Origin: CAZIOH01 sp964540815
GTDB lineage: Bacteria; Myxococcota_A; Polyangia; Fen-1088
Length of the DNA: 64,000 bases
Direction: 5' to 3'
Assembly (NCBI GenBank): GCA_964540815.1
Contig: CAZIOH010000035.1
Coordinates: 1 to 64,000, forward strand
Below, piece after piece: positions 1 to 9,478 of this stretch. The first letter of the stretch is position 1, and each line of letters starts with the position of its first letter. Made by a program: the position numbers and the translations under genes. The notes under the pieces were generated by a model. It made no database searches. It saw nothing but the letters and a program-made list of their open reading frames with translations, and was not told the DNA's origin.

Positions 1-183
1 CTCCCCGCGGGCCCCTCCCGACGGACGACGAGAAGCGGGCCCGGATCTGCTTTGCGGGTGTCTTCTCCGGTTGGCAGAGCCAACCTCCGATACACCGCAT
101 GAACCGGGTGATCTTGGCGGGGGAATCTCAATCTCGAAGTGAGCCCGCGTACGGATGAGGGAGAGGCGAGCCCTCCCCCTATT

Positions 184-210
184 CCCTCGCCCGCTGAGCG
201 GGGAGAGGGG
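184..210. repeat. Imperfect GC-rich palindrome upstream of the first gene
   Basis: The left arm CCCTCGCCCGCT and the right arm AGCGGGGAGAGGG fold into an interrupted hairpin 55 bp before the first start codon. It may be a terminator of a gene left of the window or a dispersed intergenic palindrome. No T-tract follows. Positions 1-183 hold no gene I can support. Confidence 0.4.
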
Positions 211-265
211 CCCACTAGATCGGATCGGGTCGAATCGAAACTAGCTTGGACGGAGGTTGTCTCAT

Positions 266-2164
266 ATGCGGATGTTTGGGCCGCTCGCTCGGTGGTGGGG
301 ATCGCTCGTGGCCTCGGATGGTGGGAGGCGCTGCGGGCTGATTCTGCTCGGCGTTTTGCTGGCGGTGCCGACGCTCTCGAACCGGCTCGTGCTCGATGAC
401 CTGCTGCTCATGCGGCGGCTCGAGCCAGGGAGGCGGAGCGGGTGGGCAGGCGACCTGTTCACCTTTGCCTCCGGAGCTCCAGGAGACGCCCGCCGGGCCA
501 TGGACGCGGGCGATCTGCTCCCCTGGTGGACCAGCCCTGAATTGAAGGTCTCCTTCTTCCGGCCGCTCTCGGCGGCCAGCCACGCGCTCGATGCCATGCT
601 GTGGCCGCGGACCGCCTGGCTCATGCAGGCGCACAGCCTCCTCCTTTACGCCCTCCTGTTGACGGTGGTCTCCGCGCTCTACGGCGAGGTGGCACGCACG
701 GGTCGCCCGACCACGACGCTCGCCCGGACCGGCAGCTCCGCCCTGTTCGCCCTCGCCTTCTTCGCCCTCGACGACAGCCACGGCGCGACCCTCTCGTGGC
801 TGGCCAACCGCAGTGCGCTCCTCACCACCCTCCTCGGAGCGGCCGCGCTCTGGAGCCACCACCGCTGGCGGGCCCAGGGCTGGCGCCCGGGGGCGCTGCT
901 CGCCCCCGCGCTGCTGGCGAGCGCGCTGCTGGCCGGGGAGGCCGCGATCGCGACGCTCGGGTACCTGGCGGCCTACGCCGCGTTCATGGAGCCCCCCCCG
1001 GCGACCGGCGGCGGCAGGTCCCGCCGCTGGCTCGCCCTCGCCCCGAGCCTGGCCGTGACCCTGGTGTGGCAGATCGTCTACCGGGCCCTCCGCCACGGCG
1101 TCTCGGGCTCGGGCGTCTACGCCGATCCCCTGGCCGCCCCTGCGCAGTTCGTCCGGTCCCTCGCCACCAATGCCCTCGCGCTCGCCGGGGCCGAGCTCGG
1201 CCTCACCTCGGCCGATCTTCTCGCCTGGGGACCTCCCGCCTGTGTTCCTCTCGTCCTCGCGGCCGCAGTCCTCGGGATCGCCAGCCTCATCGCCATCGCC
1301 CGGCCCGTGCTCCGGGCCCGTCCGACCGCACGCTTCTGGGCCGCCGGCGCGTCGCTGGCGCTGTTCCCGATCTCCGCTGGCTTGCCCGGCGATCGCCTGC
1401 TGCTCTTCGTGAGCGTCGGGGCGATGGGCCTCCTCGGCGAGCTCCTCGACTGGTACCTGGCGCGCTGGCGCGCGCCCCGGCCCGCGGACGTCCCGCTCCG
1501 CGCGCCGCCGGGCGCGGGCGCCCGTGCGCTCCGGCTCGTCTCCATCGGCCTTCTTTGCCGGCGAACGGTCTTCGCGCTGGCGCTCTTGCCCATCCGCACG
1601 CACGCGATGCAGACGTTTGCCCTCGGCTCCGATTCGGCCGATGCCGCCATCCAGCGCTACGGTGCGGACGCGGACACCGTCGTCTTCGTCAACACACCGG
1701 TCGCCCCCGACGTCTCCTACCTGGCCGCGCGCTGGGCGCTCGCGCACCACCTCGCACGGCCCCGCGTCCGCTGGCTGGCCGAGAGCCGCGACGGGGTGCG
1801 CGTCACGCGCACCGGCCCGCACACGCTCCGCATCGCGCCCGAGGGGGGCTTCCTCGGCCACGCCACCGAGAAGCTCTACCGGGATCGCCGCCACCGCCTG
1901 GAGCCTGGTCAGACCATTCGCATGGCCGGGATGACCGCATCGGTGGTGGCCGTCACCGACGATGGCCGTCCGTCGGTGGTGGACTTCACCTTCACCGAGG
2001 ATCTCCAGCGGCACGGACAGCTCTGGCTCACCTGGAAGGACGGACACTACCAGCCCTTCCCTCTCCCCCGGTCGGGTGAAAGCGAGATCTTCGCCCCGGC
2101 CAGCGCCCTCACCCTCAGCCTGACCGTGCACGCCCCCGGGCCCCCGCTCCCGGGCCGCCGCTGA
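266..2164 (+). CDS. Polytopic membrane protein, possibly GT-C-like
   Basis: A protein of about 632 residues that I cannot assign to a named enzyme. The first two thirds hold about nine hydrophobic segments, beginning with one at residues 12-32. The short loop after the first segment (NRLVLDD) and the FFRPLSAASHALDAML stretch resemble the acidic first loop of GT-C glycosyltransferases and related membrane proteins. The last 200 residues, after about position 430, look soluble and periplasmic. I place the start at ATG 266 because GGAGG at 252-256 lies 9 nt upstream; the in-frame TTG at 257 directly abuts that Shine-Dalgarno sequence. The gene stands alone, about 300 bp before the next. A transferase role is inference only. 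Confidence 0.75.
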   Translation: MRMFGPLARWWGSLVASDGGRRCGLILLGVLLAVPTLSNRLVLDDLLLMRRLEPGRRSGWAGDLFTFASGAPGDARRAMDAGDLLPWWTSPELKVSFFRPLSAASHALDAMLWPRTAWLMQAHSLLLYALLLTVVSALYGEVARTGRPTTTLARTGSSALFALAFFALDDSHGATLSWLANRSALLTTLLGAAALWSHHRWRAQGWRPGALLAPALLASALLAGEAAIATLGYLAAYAAFMEPPPATGGGRSRRWLALAPSLAVTLVWQIVYRALRHGVSGSGVYADPLAAPAQFVRSLATNALALAGAELGLTSADLLAWGPPACVPLVLAAAVLGIASLIAIARPVLRARPTARFWAAGASLALFPISAGLPGDRLLLFVSVGAMGLLGELLDWYLARWRAPRPADVPLRAPPGAGARALRLVSIGLLCRRTVFALALLPIRTHAMQTFALGSDSADAAIQRYGADADTVVFVNTPVAPDVSYLAARWALAHHLARPRVRWLAESRDGVRVTRTGPHTLRIAPEGGFLGHATEKLYRDRRHRLEPGQTIRMAGMTASVVAVTDDGRPSVVDFTFTEDLQRHGQLWLTWKDGHYQPFPLPRSGESEIFAPASALTLSLTVHAPGPPLPGRR

Positions 2165-2460
2165 GGCCTGCCCGCGGTACCCCGCGAGCTCGGGGTGCGA
2201 GCAGGGGGAGGCATGGGCTGCTCGAACCTGCTCACGCCGCGCGATACCGCAGAGATTGACCGATTGCGAGCCGGGGATTCTTTCTCCGGGCGCATCAACT
2301 TTTCCCGGGATCTGGCGATCGGGACAGGAAACCTGCTCGGCCCAACCACCTACCCCCGCGCCCCTCCAATCCCACCCATGTCGACCTCGCCCCACCTTGC
2401 CCACCCGGCCCGCCCGGCCCGCTCGCCCCTCCCGGCTCCGCGGAGCCCATCCCGGAGTCG

Positions 2461-3882
<1,422 letters not shown>

Positions 3883-3915
3883 GGATCCTAGGCGAGCGAC
3901 CGAGTGAGGCGAGAT

Positions 3916-3959
3916 CCGAGGTCAGCGCCGGCGCGATCTGCCGGGTGACCTGACCTCGG
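3916..3959. terminator. Inverted repeat between convergent genes, probable bidirectional terminator
   Basis: CCGAGGTCAG (3916-3925) and CTGACCTCGG (3950-3959) are perfect 10-bp inverted repeats flanking a 24-nt loop. They lie between the 3' end of the FHA activator (3882) and the 3' end of mvaA (3998). CGCCGGCGCG, itself nearly palindromic, occurs both in the loop and just after the right arm. No T-run is present, as is usual at this GC content. Confidence 0.55.
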
Positions 3960-3997
3960 CGCCGGCGCGGCGCGCCCGCGGTGCGGCCCGCGCCCGG

Positions 3998-5275
3998 TCA
4001 CGCGCACTTGCGCGCTGAGCGCGAGCCGTCGACGGCTCCCGAGCCGCTCTGCCCGCTCGAATCGCCGAGGGCGGTGACCACCCCGTCGAGCGCGCGCGGA
4101 GCCGCCGTCAGCGGGACGTTGCTCTCGACCGCGCGGCGGTGCATGCGCATGTGGCCCTGCTGGATCCCGTCGGTCGCCAGCGCCCGCAGCGCGGCGAGGT
4201 TCGAGGCCAGGCCCGCCGCCCCCACGATCCCCGCGAGCTCGGAGGCCGATCGCACGTCCATCAGCCGCAGGGCCGCGCGCGCCCCCGCGTGGAAGGTCGA
4301 CGTCCCCCCCACCACCCCCACCGCCATCGGCATCTCCAGCTTGCCGACCAGCTCGTCCTCCACCACGTGCCACACCGCGAGCGGCAGGTACCGCCCGGTG
4401 CGGGCGGCGAAGGCATGGGCTCCGGCCTCCACCCCGCGCCAGTCGTTGCCGGTGGCCAGCACCACCGCGTCGACGCCATTCATGATGCCCTTGTTGTGGG
4501 TGGCGGCCCGGTAGGGATCGAGCTCGGCGAAGCGCGATGCCGCGGCGATCCCCTCGGCCACCACCGGCCCGGAATGGGTGTGCGTGTGCATCAAGCCTAC
4601 CGGGATGCGCGCCTCGACCCGCACGCAGCGTCGGTCGGACAGGTTGGTGAGGATGCGCAGGCCGCACCGCCCCTCCGCCAGCGCGCACAGCGCCTCCGAG
4701 ACGCCCTCCGCCAGCGTGTTCACCAGGTTCGCCCCCATTGCATCCAGGCAATCCACGTGCACGTGGACAACCAGCGTGGATGCATCGATCTGACGCACCT
4801 CGAGGGCGCGCGGGCCGCCCCCGCGCGCCACCAGCCGGGGGACCGTGGTCCGCGCGATGGCCAGGATCGTCTCGCTCTCGGCCAGGATCACCCGGGTGGC
4901 GCCCGCCGGATCCCGGACCTCGCGGATCTCGATCTGGGTCGTCATGATCGATTCGTCGGCCGCGTAGCGGAAGCCGCCGCCGCCCCGCACGATGCGCGCG
5001 GCATTGGAGGCCGCCGCGATCACCGAGGGCTCCTCGGTGGCCATCGCCACCAGGTGATCGCGGCCATTGATCAGGAAATTCAAGCCGATGCCGAGCGGCA
5101 GCGCGTGCAATCCAATGGCGTTCTCGACCATGCCGTCGGCCGCCTGAACCGTGAGGCCACCATAGGCCAGGCGCGCGACGTCCTCGCCATCGAGCCAGCC
5201 GCGCTCGATCAAGATCAGACGACGCTGCTCGATCGGCAATTCGTAAAAGCCAGAGATTCGGGAACCGGGTTTCAT
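3998..5275 (-). CDS. mvaA: Hydroxymethylglutaryl-CoA reductase, class II (degradative type)
   Basis: This 425-residue protein interconverts HMG-CoA and mevalonate with a nicotinamide cofactor. Hallmarks visible: the substrate-binding ENAIG loop near residue 51, the catalytic Lys in THNKG, the catalytic Asp in ATGND, and the C-terminal catalytic His in QQGHMRMH, in the order expected for class II enzymes of about 425 residues. There is no membrane domain. ATG 5275 is preceded by AAAGGAG with 7-nt spacing. The frame stays open far upstream, but that extension is a GC artefact. The gene stands alone and faces the FHA activator tail to tail. Whether it feeds isoprenoid synthesis or degrades mevalonate cannot be read here, because no other mevalonate gene is nearby. 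Confidence 0.95.
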   Translation of the reverse strand: MKPGSRISGFYELPIEQRRLILIERGWLDGEDVARLAYGGLTVQAADGMVENAIGLHALPLGIGLNFLINGRDHLVAMATEEPSVIAAASNAARIVRGGGGFRYAADESIMTTQIEIREVRDPAGATRVILAESETILAIARTTVPRLVARGGGPRALEVRQIDASTLVVHVHVDCLDAMGANLVNTLAEGVSEALCALAEGRCGLRILTNLSDRRCVRVEARIPVGLMHTHTHSGPVVAEGIAAASRFAELDPYRAATHNKGIMNGVDAVVLATGNDWRGVEAGAHAFAARTGRYLPLAVWHVVEDELVGKLEMPMAVGVVGGTSTFHAGARAALRLMDVRSASELAGIVGAAGLASNLAALRALATDGIQQGHMRMHRRAVESNVPLTAAPRALDGVVTALGDSSGQSGSGAVDGSRSARKCA

Positions 5276-5439
5276 CGTCAAGCTCCTTTGAGTGGCAACG
5301 CGCTCCACCCGGGTGCACAGCAAATCCCCGGCCAGCCCGGCCTGATGCGGGCCGACGTGCGTCGCGCGGCCCGCGCGGCCCGCGCGGAGGCGCGGATGCG
5401 CACATGCGATCACCTGGTGCGCTTGTTGCTTTGGAATTT

Positions 5440-5460
5440 GGCGACTGCGGCGACTGCGGC
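5440..5460. repeat. Short 9-bp tandem repeat upstream of mvaA
   Basis: Two copies of GGCGACTGC plus GGC lie in the 282-bp divergent region between mvaA and the copper monooxygenase gene. They belong to the class of short 3/6/9-bp tandem repeats seen across the window. The rest of 5276-5557 shows no clear gene. Confidence 0.6.
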
Positions 5461-5557
5461 GAAAGCGCCACGCGGCCGCCCGTGACTCGAGGAGGCTCTC
5501 CTCGTCGAGCGCGCGCCGCACGCCACCAATGCCAGCGAACCAATGGGAGGTACATCG

Positions 5558-7039
5558 ATGACACGCGATCCACACTGGGCCGAGCTCTTCTTCTCCGGGA
5601 CACTGATCATGCTGCTCGGGTGCGGCGGCGGCGCGAGCTTCGGCACCGCGGGATCGGACGTCAACGTCGGATCCGGCTCGGGCGGTGGGCGCGGCTCGCT
5701 GAGCTCGCCTGGCAGCGGCAACGGCAGCGGTGGCGCCACCACCGTGGGAGGCGGCAACGTCGATCCCAGCAGCGGAGGGAGCAGCGGGATGGTGACCACC
5801 GGCAGCGGCGGCAGCTCGACCAGCACCCCACCGCCGGCCACCACGTCGAGCGACCTGCCCTGCGCGGTGTCCACCGTGTTGCAGGCGCACTGCGCGACCT
5901 GCCACGGCAGCCAGCCGAAGTTCGGCGCACCGATGTCACTGGTGACCGCCGCGGACTTCAAGAAGATGGCCACCTCCGGCGGCTCGACCGTGGGACAGGC
6001 GGTCATCGCTCGCATCCAGGACAACGCCAAGCCGATGCCGGCGGCCCCCGCCACGCGCCTCACCACCGCCGAGATCTCCACCCTCACCACCTGGATCAAC
6101 GCCGGCGCCAAGTCCGACACCTGCCAGACCACCGTCGCCACCGGCAGCGGCGGCAGCGGCAGCGGCACCGGGACCTCGACCGGGACGACCCCGCCTTCGG
6201 CCGATCCGGACGTGACCTGCTACGACATCGTCGCGCACGATCCCTCCTCCAAGACCAAGCGCTACAACGTCCCGACCACGCCCGACCTCTATCACTGCTT
6301 CAACTTCTCGCCGCCCTGGGGCAGCGACAAGGTGCAGATGGTGAGCTGGAGCCCGGTCATCGACAACGACAAGGTCATCCACCACTGGATCCTCTACAAC
6401 GACACCGGCAGCGTGACCGACGGCTCGGACATGGACTGCTCGGGCGCGCACCCGAGCGCCGCGATGGTGACCGGCTGGGCGCCGGGTGGACAGGCCTCCA
6501 CCTTGCCCCCCGACGTGGGCCAGTCGGTCGCGGGGGCCGGCTTCACGCTCGAGATTCACTACAACAACACCATGGGCACCCAGGCCGACGCCAGCGGCGT
6601 GCACATGTGCGTGACCAAGAAGCTTCGCAAGAACGAGGCTGGCATCCACTGGCTCGGCACCGAGAACATCTCGTTGCCCTCGGGCGGGAATACCAGCGGG
6701 GTCTGCACCCCCAAGGCCACCGGTCCGGTCACCATCATCTCGGCCACGCCGCACATGCACCTGCAGGGCCGCCACATGACCACCGTCATCAACCGCAAGG
6801 GCGGCACCACCGAGATGCTGATCGACAAGCCCTTCGAGTTCGCCAACCAGATCGGCTACGACACGCCGGCGGTGATCATGCCGGGTGACACCCTCACCAC
6901 CACCTGCACATACGGTGGGGCCGCCTTCTACGGCCAGGGGACCAAGCAGGAGATGTGTTACAACTTCGTGCTCGCCTACCCGAACGGCGGCCTCTCCTCG
7001 GGCTCGTTCCTCCGCGAAAACGGGTGCACGGGGCTATGA
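5558..7039 (+). CDS. Lipoprotein with cytochrome c-like domain fused to a copper type II monooxygenase
   Basis: 493 residues. The N-terminus is a lipoprotein signal (LIMLLGC), followed by a Gly/Ser linker to about 95. A planctomycete-type cytochrome c-like module with haem motif CATCH (near 112-116) comes next. The C-terminal 290 residues match ascorbate-dependent type II copper monooxygenases (PHM/DBH fold). All six expected copper ligands can be placed: the HH pair in IHHW (near 275), His in EIHYNN (near 334), His-Met-His in TPHMHLQG (near 400) and Met in QEMCYNF (near 465). The probable role is outer-membrane-anchored hydroxylation of an unknown substrate, with the haem domain supplying electrons; that role is inference. 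ATG 5558 follows GGGAGG with 7-nt spacing. The stop overlaps the next start (ATGA). Confidence 0.88.
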   Translation: MTRDPHWAELFFSGTLIMLLGCGGGASFGTAGSDVNVGSGSGGGRGSLSSPGSGNGSGGATTVGGGNVDPSSGGSSGMVTTGSGGSSTSTPPPATTSSDLPCAVSTVLQAHCATCHGSQPKFGAPMSLVTAADFKKMATSGGSTVGQAVIARIQDNAKPMPAAPATRLTTAEISTLTTWINAGAKSDTCQTTVATGSGGSGSGTGTSTGTTPPSADPDVTCYDIVAHDPSSKTKRYNVPTTPDLYHCFNFSPPWGSDKVQMVSWSPVIDNDKVIHHWILYNDTGSVTDGSDMDCSGAHPSAAMVTGWAPGGQASTLPPDVGQSVAGAGFTLEIHYNNTMGTQADASGVHMCVTKKLRKNEAGIHWLGTENISLPSGGNTSGVCTPKATGPVTIISATPHMHLQGRHMTTVINRKGGTTEMLIDKPFEFANQIGYDTPAVIMPGDTLTTTCTYGGAAFYGQGTKQEMCYNFVLAYPNGGLSSGSFLRENGCTGL

Positions 7040-8655
7040 AGTACCGTCTTCGTGTCGTCCCGGCGTTGCTCGGAGTGGCTCTGGCATCGGACGCGCTCGC
7101 GCACGATCCGCCGCAGGGCACCGGCATTCTGTGGGCGCCGGGCGACACGAAGACCAGCTCCGCCGGCGCCGTCGTCGCGGCGCCGGAGCGCATGCTCGTC
7201 CAGACCAACCGCGGGCTGATGATCTCGAGCGACGGCCAGGCGAGCTTCCAGTACCTCTGCAGCGACGTGATCTGGGGGACGGACACCACGCCGACCCCGA
7301 TCCTGGTCACGTCCGATGGGCAGCTCGCGGTGGCCACCTTCGCCAATGGCCTCGTGACCGGCAGCGCCGACTTATGCGATTGGCATTCCGCGACCGGGCC
7401 GCTCGGCGGCGGCGCGGCCACCTTCGACGTGGTCGGGGTGCCCGGCCAGCCCCGAAGGCGCTACCTCCTCGCCAGCACCGCCCCCTCGTCGACCGGGCTC
7501 TTCCGCAGCGACGACGCGGGCGCCACCTGGACCGCCGTCGGAGACGGCCAGGTGCCCTACACCCGGGTGCGGGTGGCCCCCTCGGATCCGAACCGGATCT
7601 ACCGGAGCGCCGTCGACGTCGCGGCCGACGCCACCCTGGTGCACAAGCTCTCGGTGTCGACCGACGGGGGCAACACCGCCGTCGAGCACCTCATCCCGCT
7701 CGGCAGCAACGAGCTCCAGGCGCGGTTGCTGGCGGTCGACCCCGGCGATCCCGACCGGGTGTACCTGCACGTGGAGGCCACCAGCCTCGAGCTGCCCGAG
7801 CGGCTCATCGTCACCACGGACGCCGGCAAGAGCTTCGCCACGCTCGCCACCATGACCTCGATGAATGGCTTCACCATGTCGCCCGACGGCCTCACCGTGT
7901 GGGTGGGCGGAGCGGAGGGGCTGTGGCGCTCGCGGGATCGGGGCGCCCACTTCGAGGCGATCCCTGGCTCCGGGCTCACGCGGGTGGGGTGCCTCGATGC
8001 CCACGGCGGCCGGCTGTACGCCTGCGGAGTCACCGAGGGCAACTTCGACATCAGCGTCTCCTCCGACGACGGCGAGTCGTTTCAGCGCCTGCTGGCCTTC
8101 GCCGACGTGAAGACCGGGGTGGCCTGTCCCGACAGCTCCAGCGTCGGAATGACCTGCCCGGGGCCCACCATCCACTTCCGGCAGGAGGTCGCCCCGCCCC
8201 CCGCAGATCCCGCGTCCGGCGGCACCGGCCCCGCCGCCGGCGCCGCAGGAGCCGGCGGCCAGAGCACCGGCAACCTGACGAGCGGAGCGGGTCCGTCGAC
8301 CACCGGCGCCGTTTCGGTGGCTCACGCTGGCGGCTGCGACCTCGGAGAGATGGCGTCATCCGAGGCCGATCCCATCGCGATCCTGGCCGCCACCGCGGCG
8401 CTCCTCTTCGGAATCTTGAGTCGTCCGCCGCGCACCCCGGAAGCGGACCGCGAGGCCTCCCTGCAGCGGAACCAGCAGCAGCGTGCGCGCGCGGCGGCGC
8501 CCCCTCCGAGCTCTCGCCCCTGCCCGTCACGGGGTCGCAGCCGCATATACCCGCGCAGCCCCCAGATCCGGCCCGGCGGGCGCCAGTCGCTGTGGCGCCC
8601 ACGCGTTACGCCGATTGCGACGCCTGGAAACCGTGCGGAAACCACCGTCGGCTAG
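7036..8655 (+). CDS. Secreted BNR/sialidase-type beta-propeller protein with MYXO-CTERM-like anchor
   Basis: 539 residues. A Sec signal peptide (about 1-22, ending ALAHD) precedes a propeller of roughly 350 residues. Repeated blades carry Asp-box-like motifs such as SSDGQASF, SDDAGATW, STDGGNT, TDAGKSF and SSDDGESF. A Gly/Ala/Thr linker and a MYXO-CTERM-like element follow: Gly-Cys near 434, a hydrophobic helix, then Arg. Oddly, the frame runs about 75 residues beyond that element in a basic, Pro/Arg-rich tail, whereas such anchors normally end the protein. The start ATG overlaps the stop of the copper monooxygenase gene (ATGA), so the two are translationally coupled and probably share the cell surface. 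Binding of glycans or a partner protein is possible; no catalytic site is evident. Confidence 0.8.
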   Translation: MKYRLRVVPALLGVALASDALAHDPPQGTGILWAPGDTKTSSAGAVVAAPERMLVQTNRGLMISSDGQASFQYLCSDVIWGTDTTPTPILVTSDGQLAVATFANGLVTGSADLCDWHSATGPLGGGAATFDVVGVPGQPRRRYLLASTAPSSTGLFRSDDAGATWTAVGDGQVPYTRVRVAPSDPNRIYRSAVDVAADATLVHKLSVSTDGGNTAVEHLIPLGSNELQARLLAVDPGDPDRVYLHVEATSLELPERLIVTTDAGKSFATLATMTSMNGFTMSPDGLTVWVGGAEGLWRSRDRGAHFEAIPGSGLTRVGCLDAHGGRLYACGVTEGNFDISVSSDDGESFQRLLAFADVKTGVACPDSSSVGMTCPGPTIHFRQEVAPPPADPASGGTGPAAGAAGAGGQSTGNLTSGAGPSTTGAVSVAHAGGCDLGEMASSEADPIAILAATAALLFGILSRPPRTPEADREASLQRNQQQRARAAAPPPSSRPCPSRGRSRIYPRSPQIRPGGRQSLWRPRVTPIATPGNRAETTVG

Positions 8656-8706
8656 TCTGCCGGTGGTGGTCGGACGTCATGAGCCGACCAAGGAGGCAGG
8701 TCGCTC

Positions 8707-9378
8707 ATGGGAAGTGCAATCGTCGATGCAGAGCCAGAGCCGCTCCCGATAGATCCGAGCCGCACCGCCGTCGTGATGATCGACATGCAGCGGGACTTTC
8801 TCGAGCCCGGGGGATTTGGCGAGACGCTGGGGAACGACGTCTCGCTGTTGAACGCCGCGGTGGGGCCCTGTCGCGCCCTGCTCGAGGTCGCGCGGCGCAA
8901 TCGCCTGCTCGTGGTCCACACCCGCGAGGGGCATCGCCCCGACATGAGCGACGCGCCCCGCGCCAAGGTCGAGCGCGGCGCACCGAGCATGCGCATCGGG
9001 GCGCCAGGCCCGATGGGACGCATCTTGATCCGGGGAGAGCGCGGGCACGACATCATCGACGCCCTCGCGCCCCGCAAGGGGGAGCCGGTGATCGACAAGC
9101 CGGGCAAGGGCGCGTTCTTCGCCACCGACCTGCACCTGGTGTTGCAGAACCGCGGCATCGAGACCTTGATCGTGTGCGGGGTGACGACCGAAGTGTGCGT
9201 CCACACGACGGTGCGCGAGGCCAATGACCGGGGATTCCGCTGCCTGGTGCCCGGTGATTGTTGCGCCTCCTACTTCCCAGAATTCCACGAAGTTGGTCTG
9301 CGCATGATCAAGGCTCAGGGCGGGATCTTCGGGTGGGTGACCGACGTCGCCCGCATCACGGCGGCGCTCGCCGCCTAG
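8707..9378 (+). CDS. Isochorismatase-fold cysteine amidohydrolase, biuret/triuret hydrolase type
   Basis: 223 residues, the normal length for the cysteine hydrolase family. The catalytic triad is visible: Asp in MIDMQRDF (near 25), Lys in DKPGKGAF (near 126) and the nucleophile Cys in VTTEVCVHTT (near 160). The motifs HTREGHRPD, IDKPGKG and REANDRG, and the FGWV near the C-terminus, resemble biuret hydrolase and, less closely, RutB ureidoacrylate hydrolase. A likely reaction is hydrolysis of biuret or a related ureide to allophanate and ammonia. AGGAGG at 8691-8696 supports ATG 8707. An NCS2 permease gene follows 100 bp downstream on the same strand, which fits uptake and hydrolysis of a nitrogen-rich compound. 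No allophanate hydrolase is in the window. Confidence 0.85.
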   Translation: MGSAIVDAEPEPLPIDPSRTAVVMIDMQRDFLEPGGFGETLGNDVSLLNAAVGPCRALLEVARRNRLLVVHTREGHRPDMSDAPRAKVERGAPSMRIGAPGPMGRILIRGERGHDIIDALAPRKGEPVIDKPGKGAFFATDLHLVLQNRGIETLIVCGVTTEVCVHTTVREANDRGFRCLVPGDCCASYFPEFHEVGLRMIKAQGGIFGWVTDVARITAALAA

Positions 9379-9478
9379 CGGACGGCCGAGCGGCGCCGCT
9401 GGGTCAAAGACAGGCGAAGGGTCGACGGGGAACGCCCCGCTTGCGCGGCGGAGTCGCTGCAGCGAAGGGAGAACCAGC

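Noticed and set aside
215..2404. 729-residue open frame on the minus strand
   Set aside because: Arg/Gly/Glu-rich composition without domains or hydrophobic order; it mirrors the membrane-protein gene on the plus strand and results from high GC.
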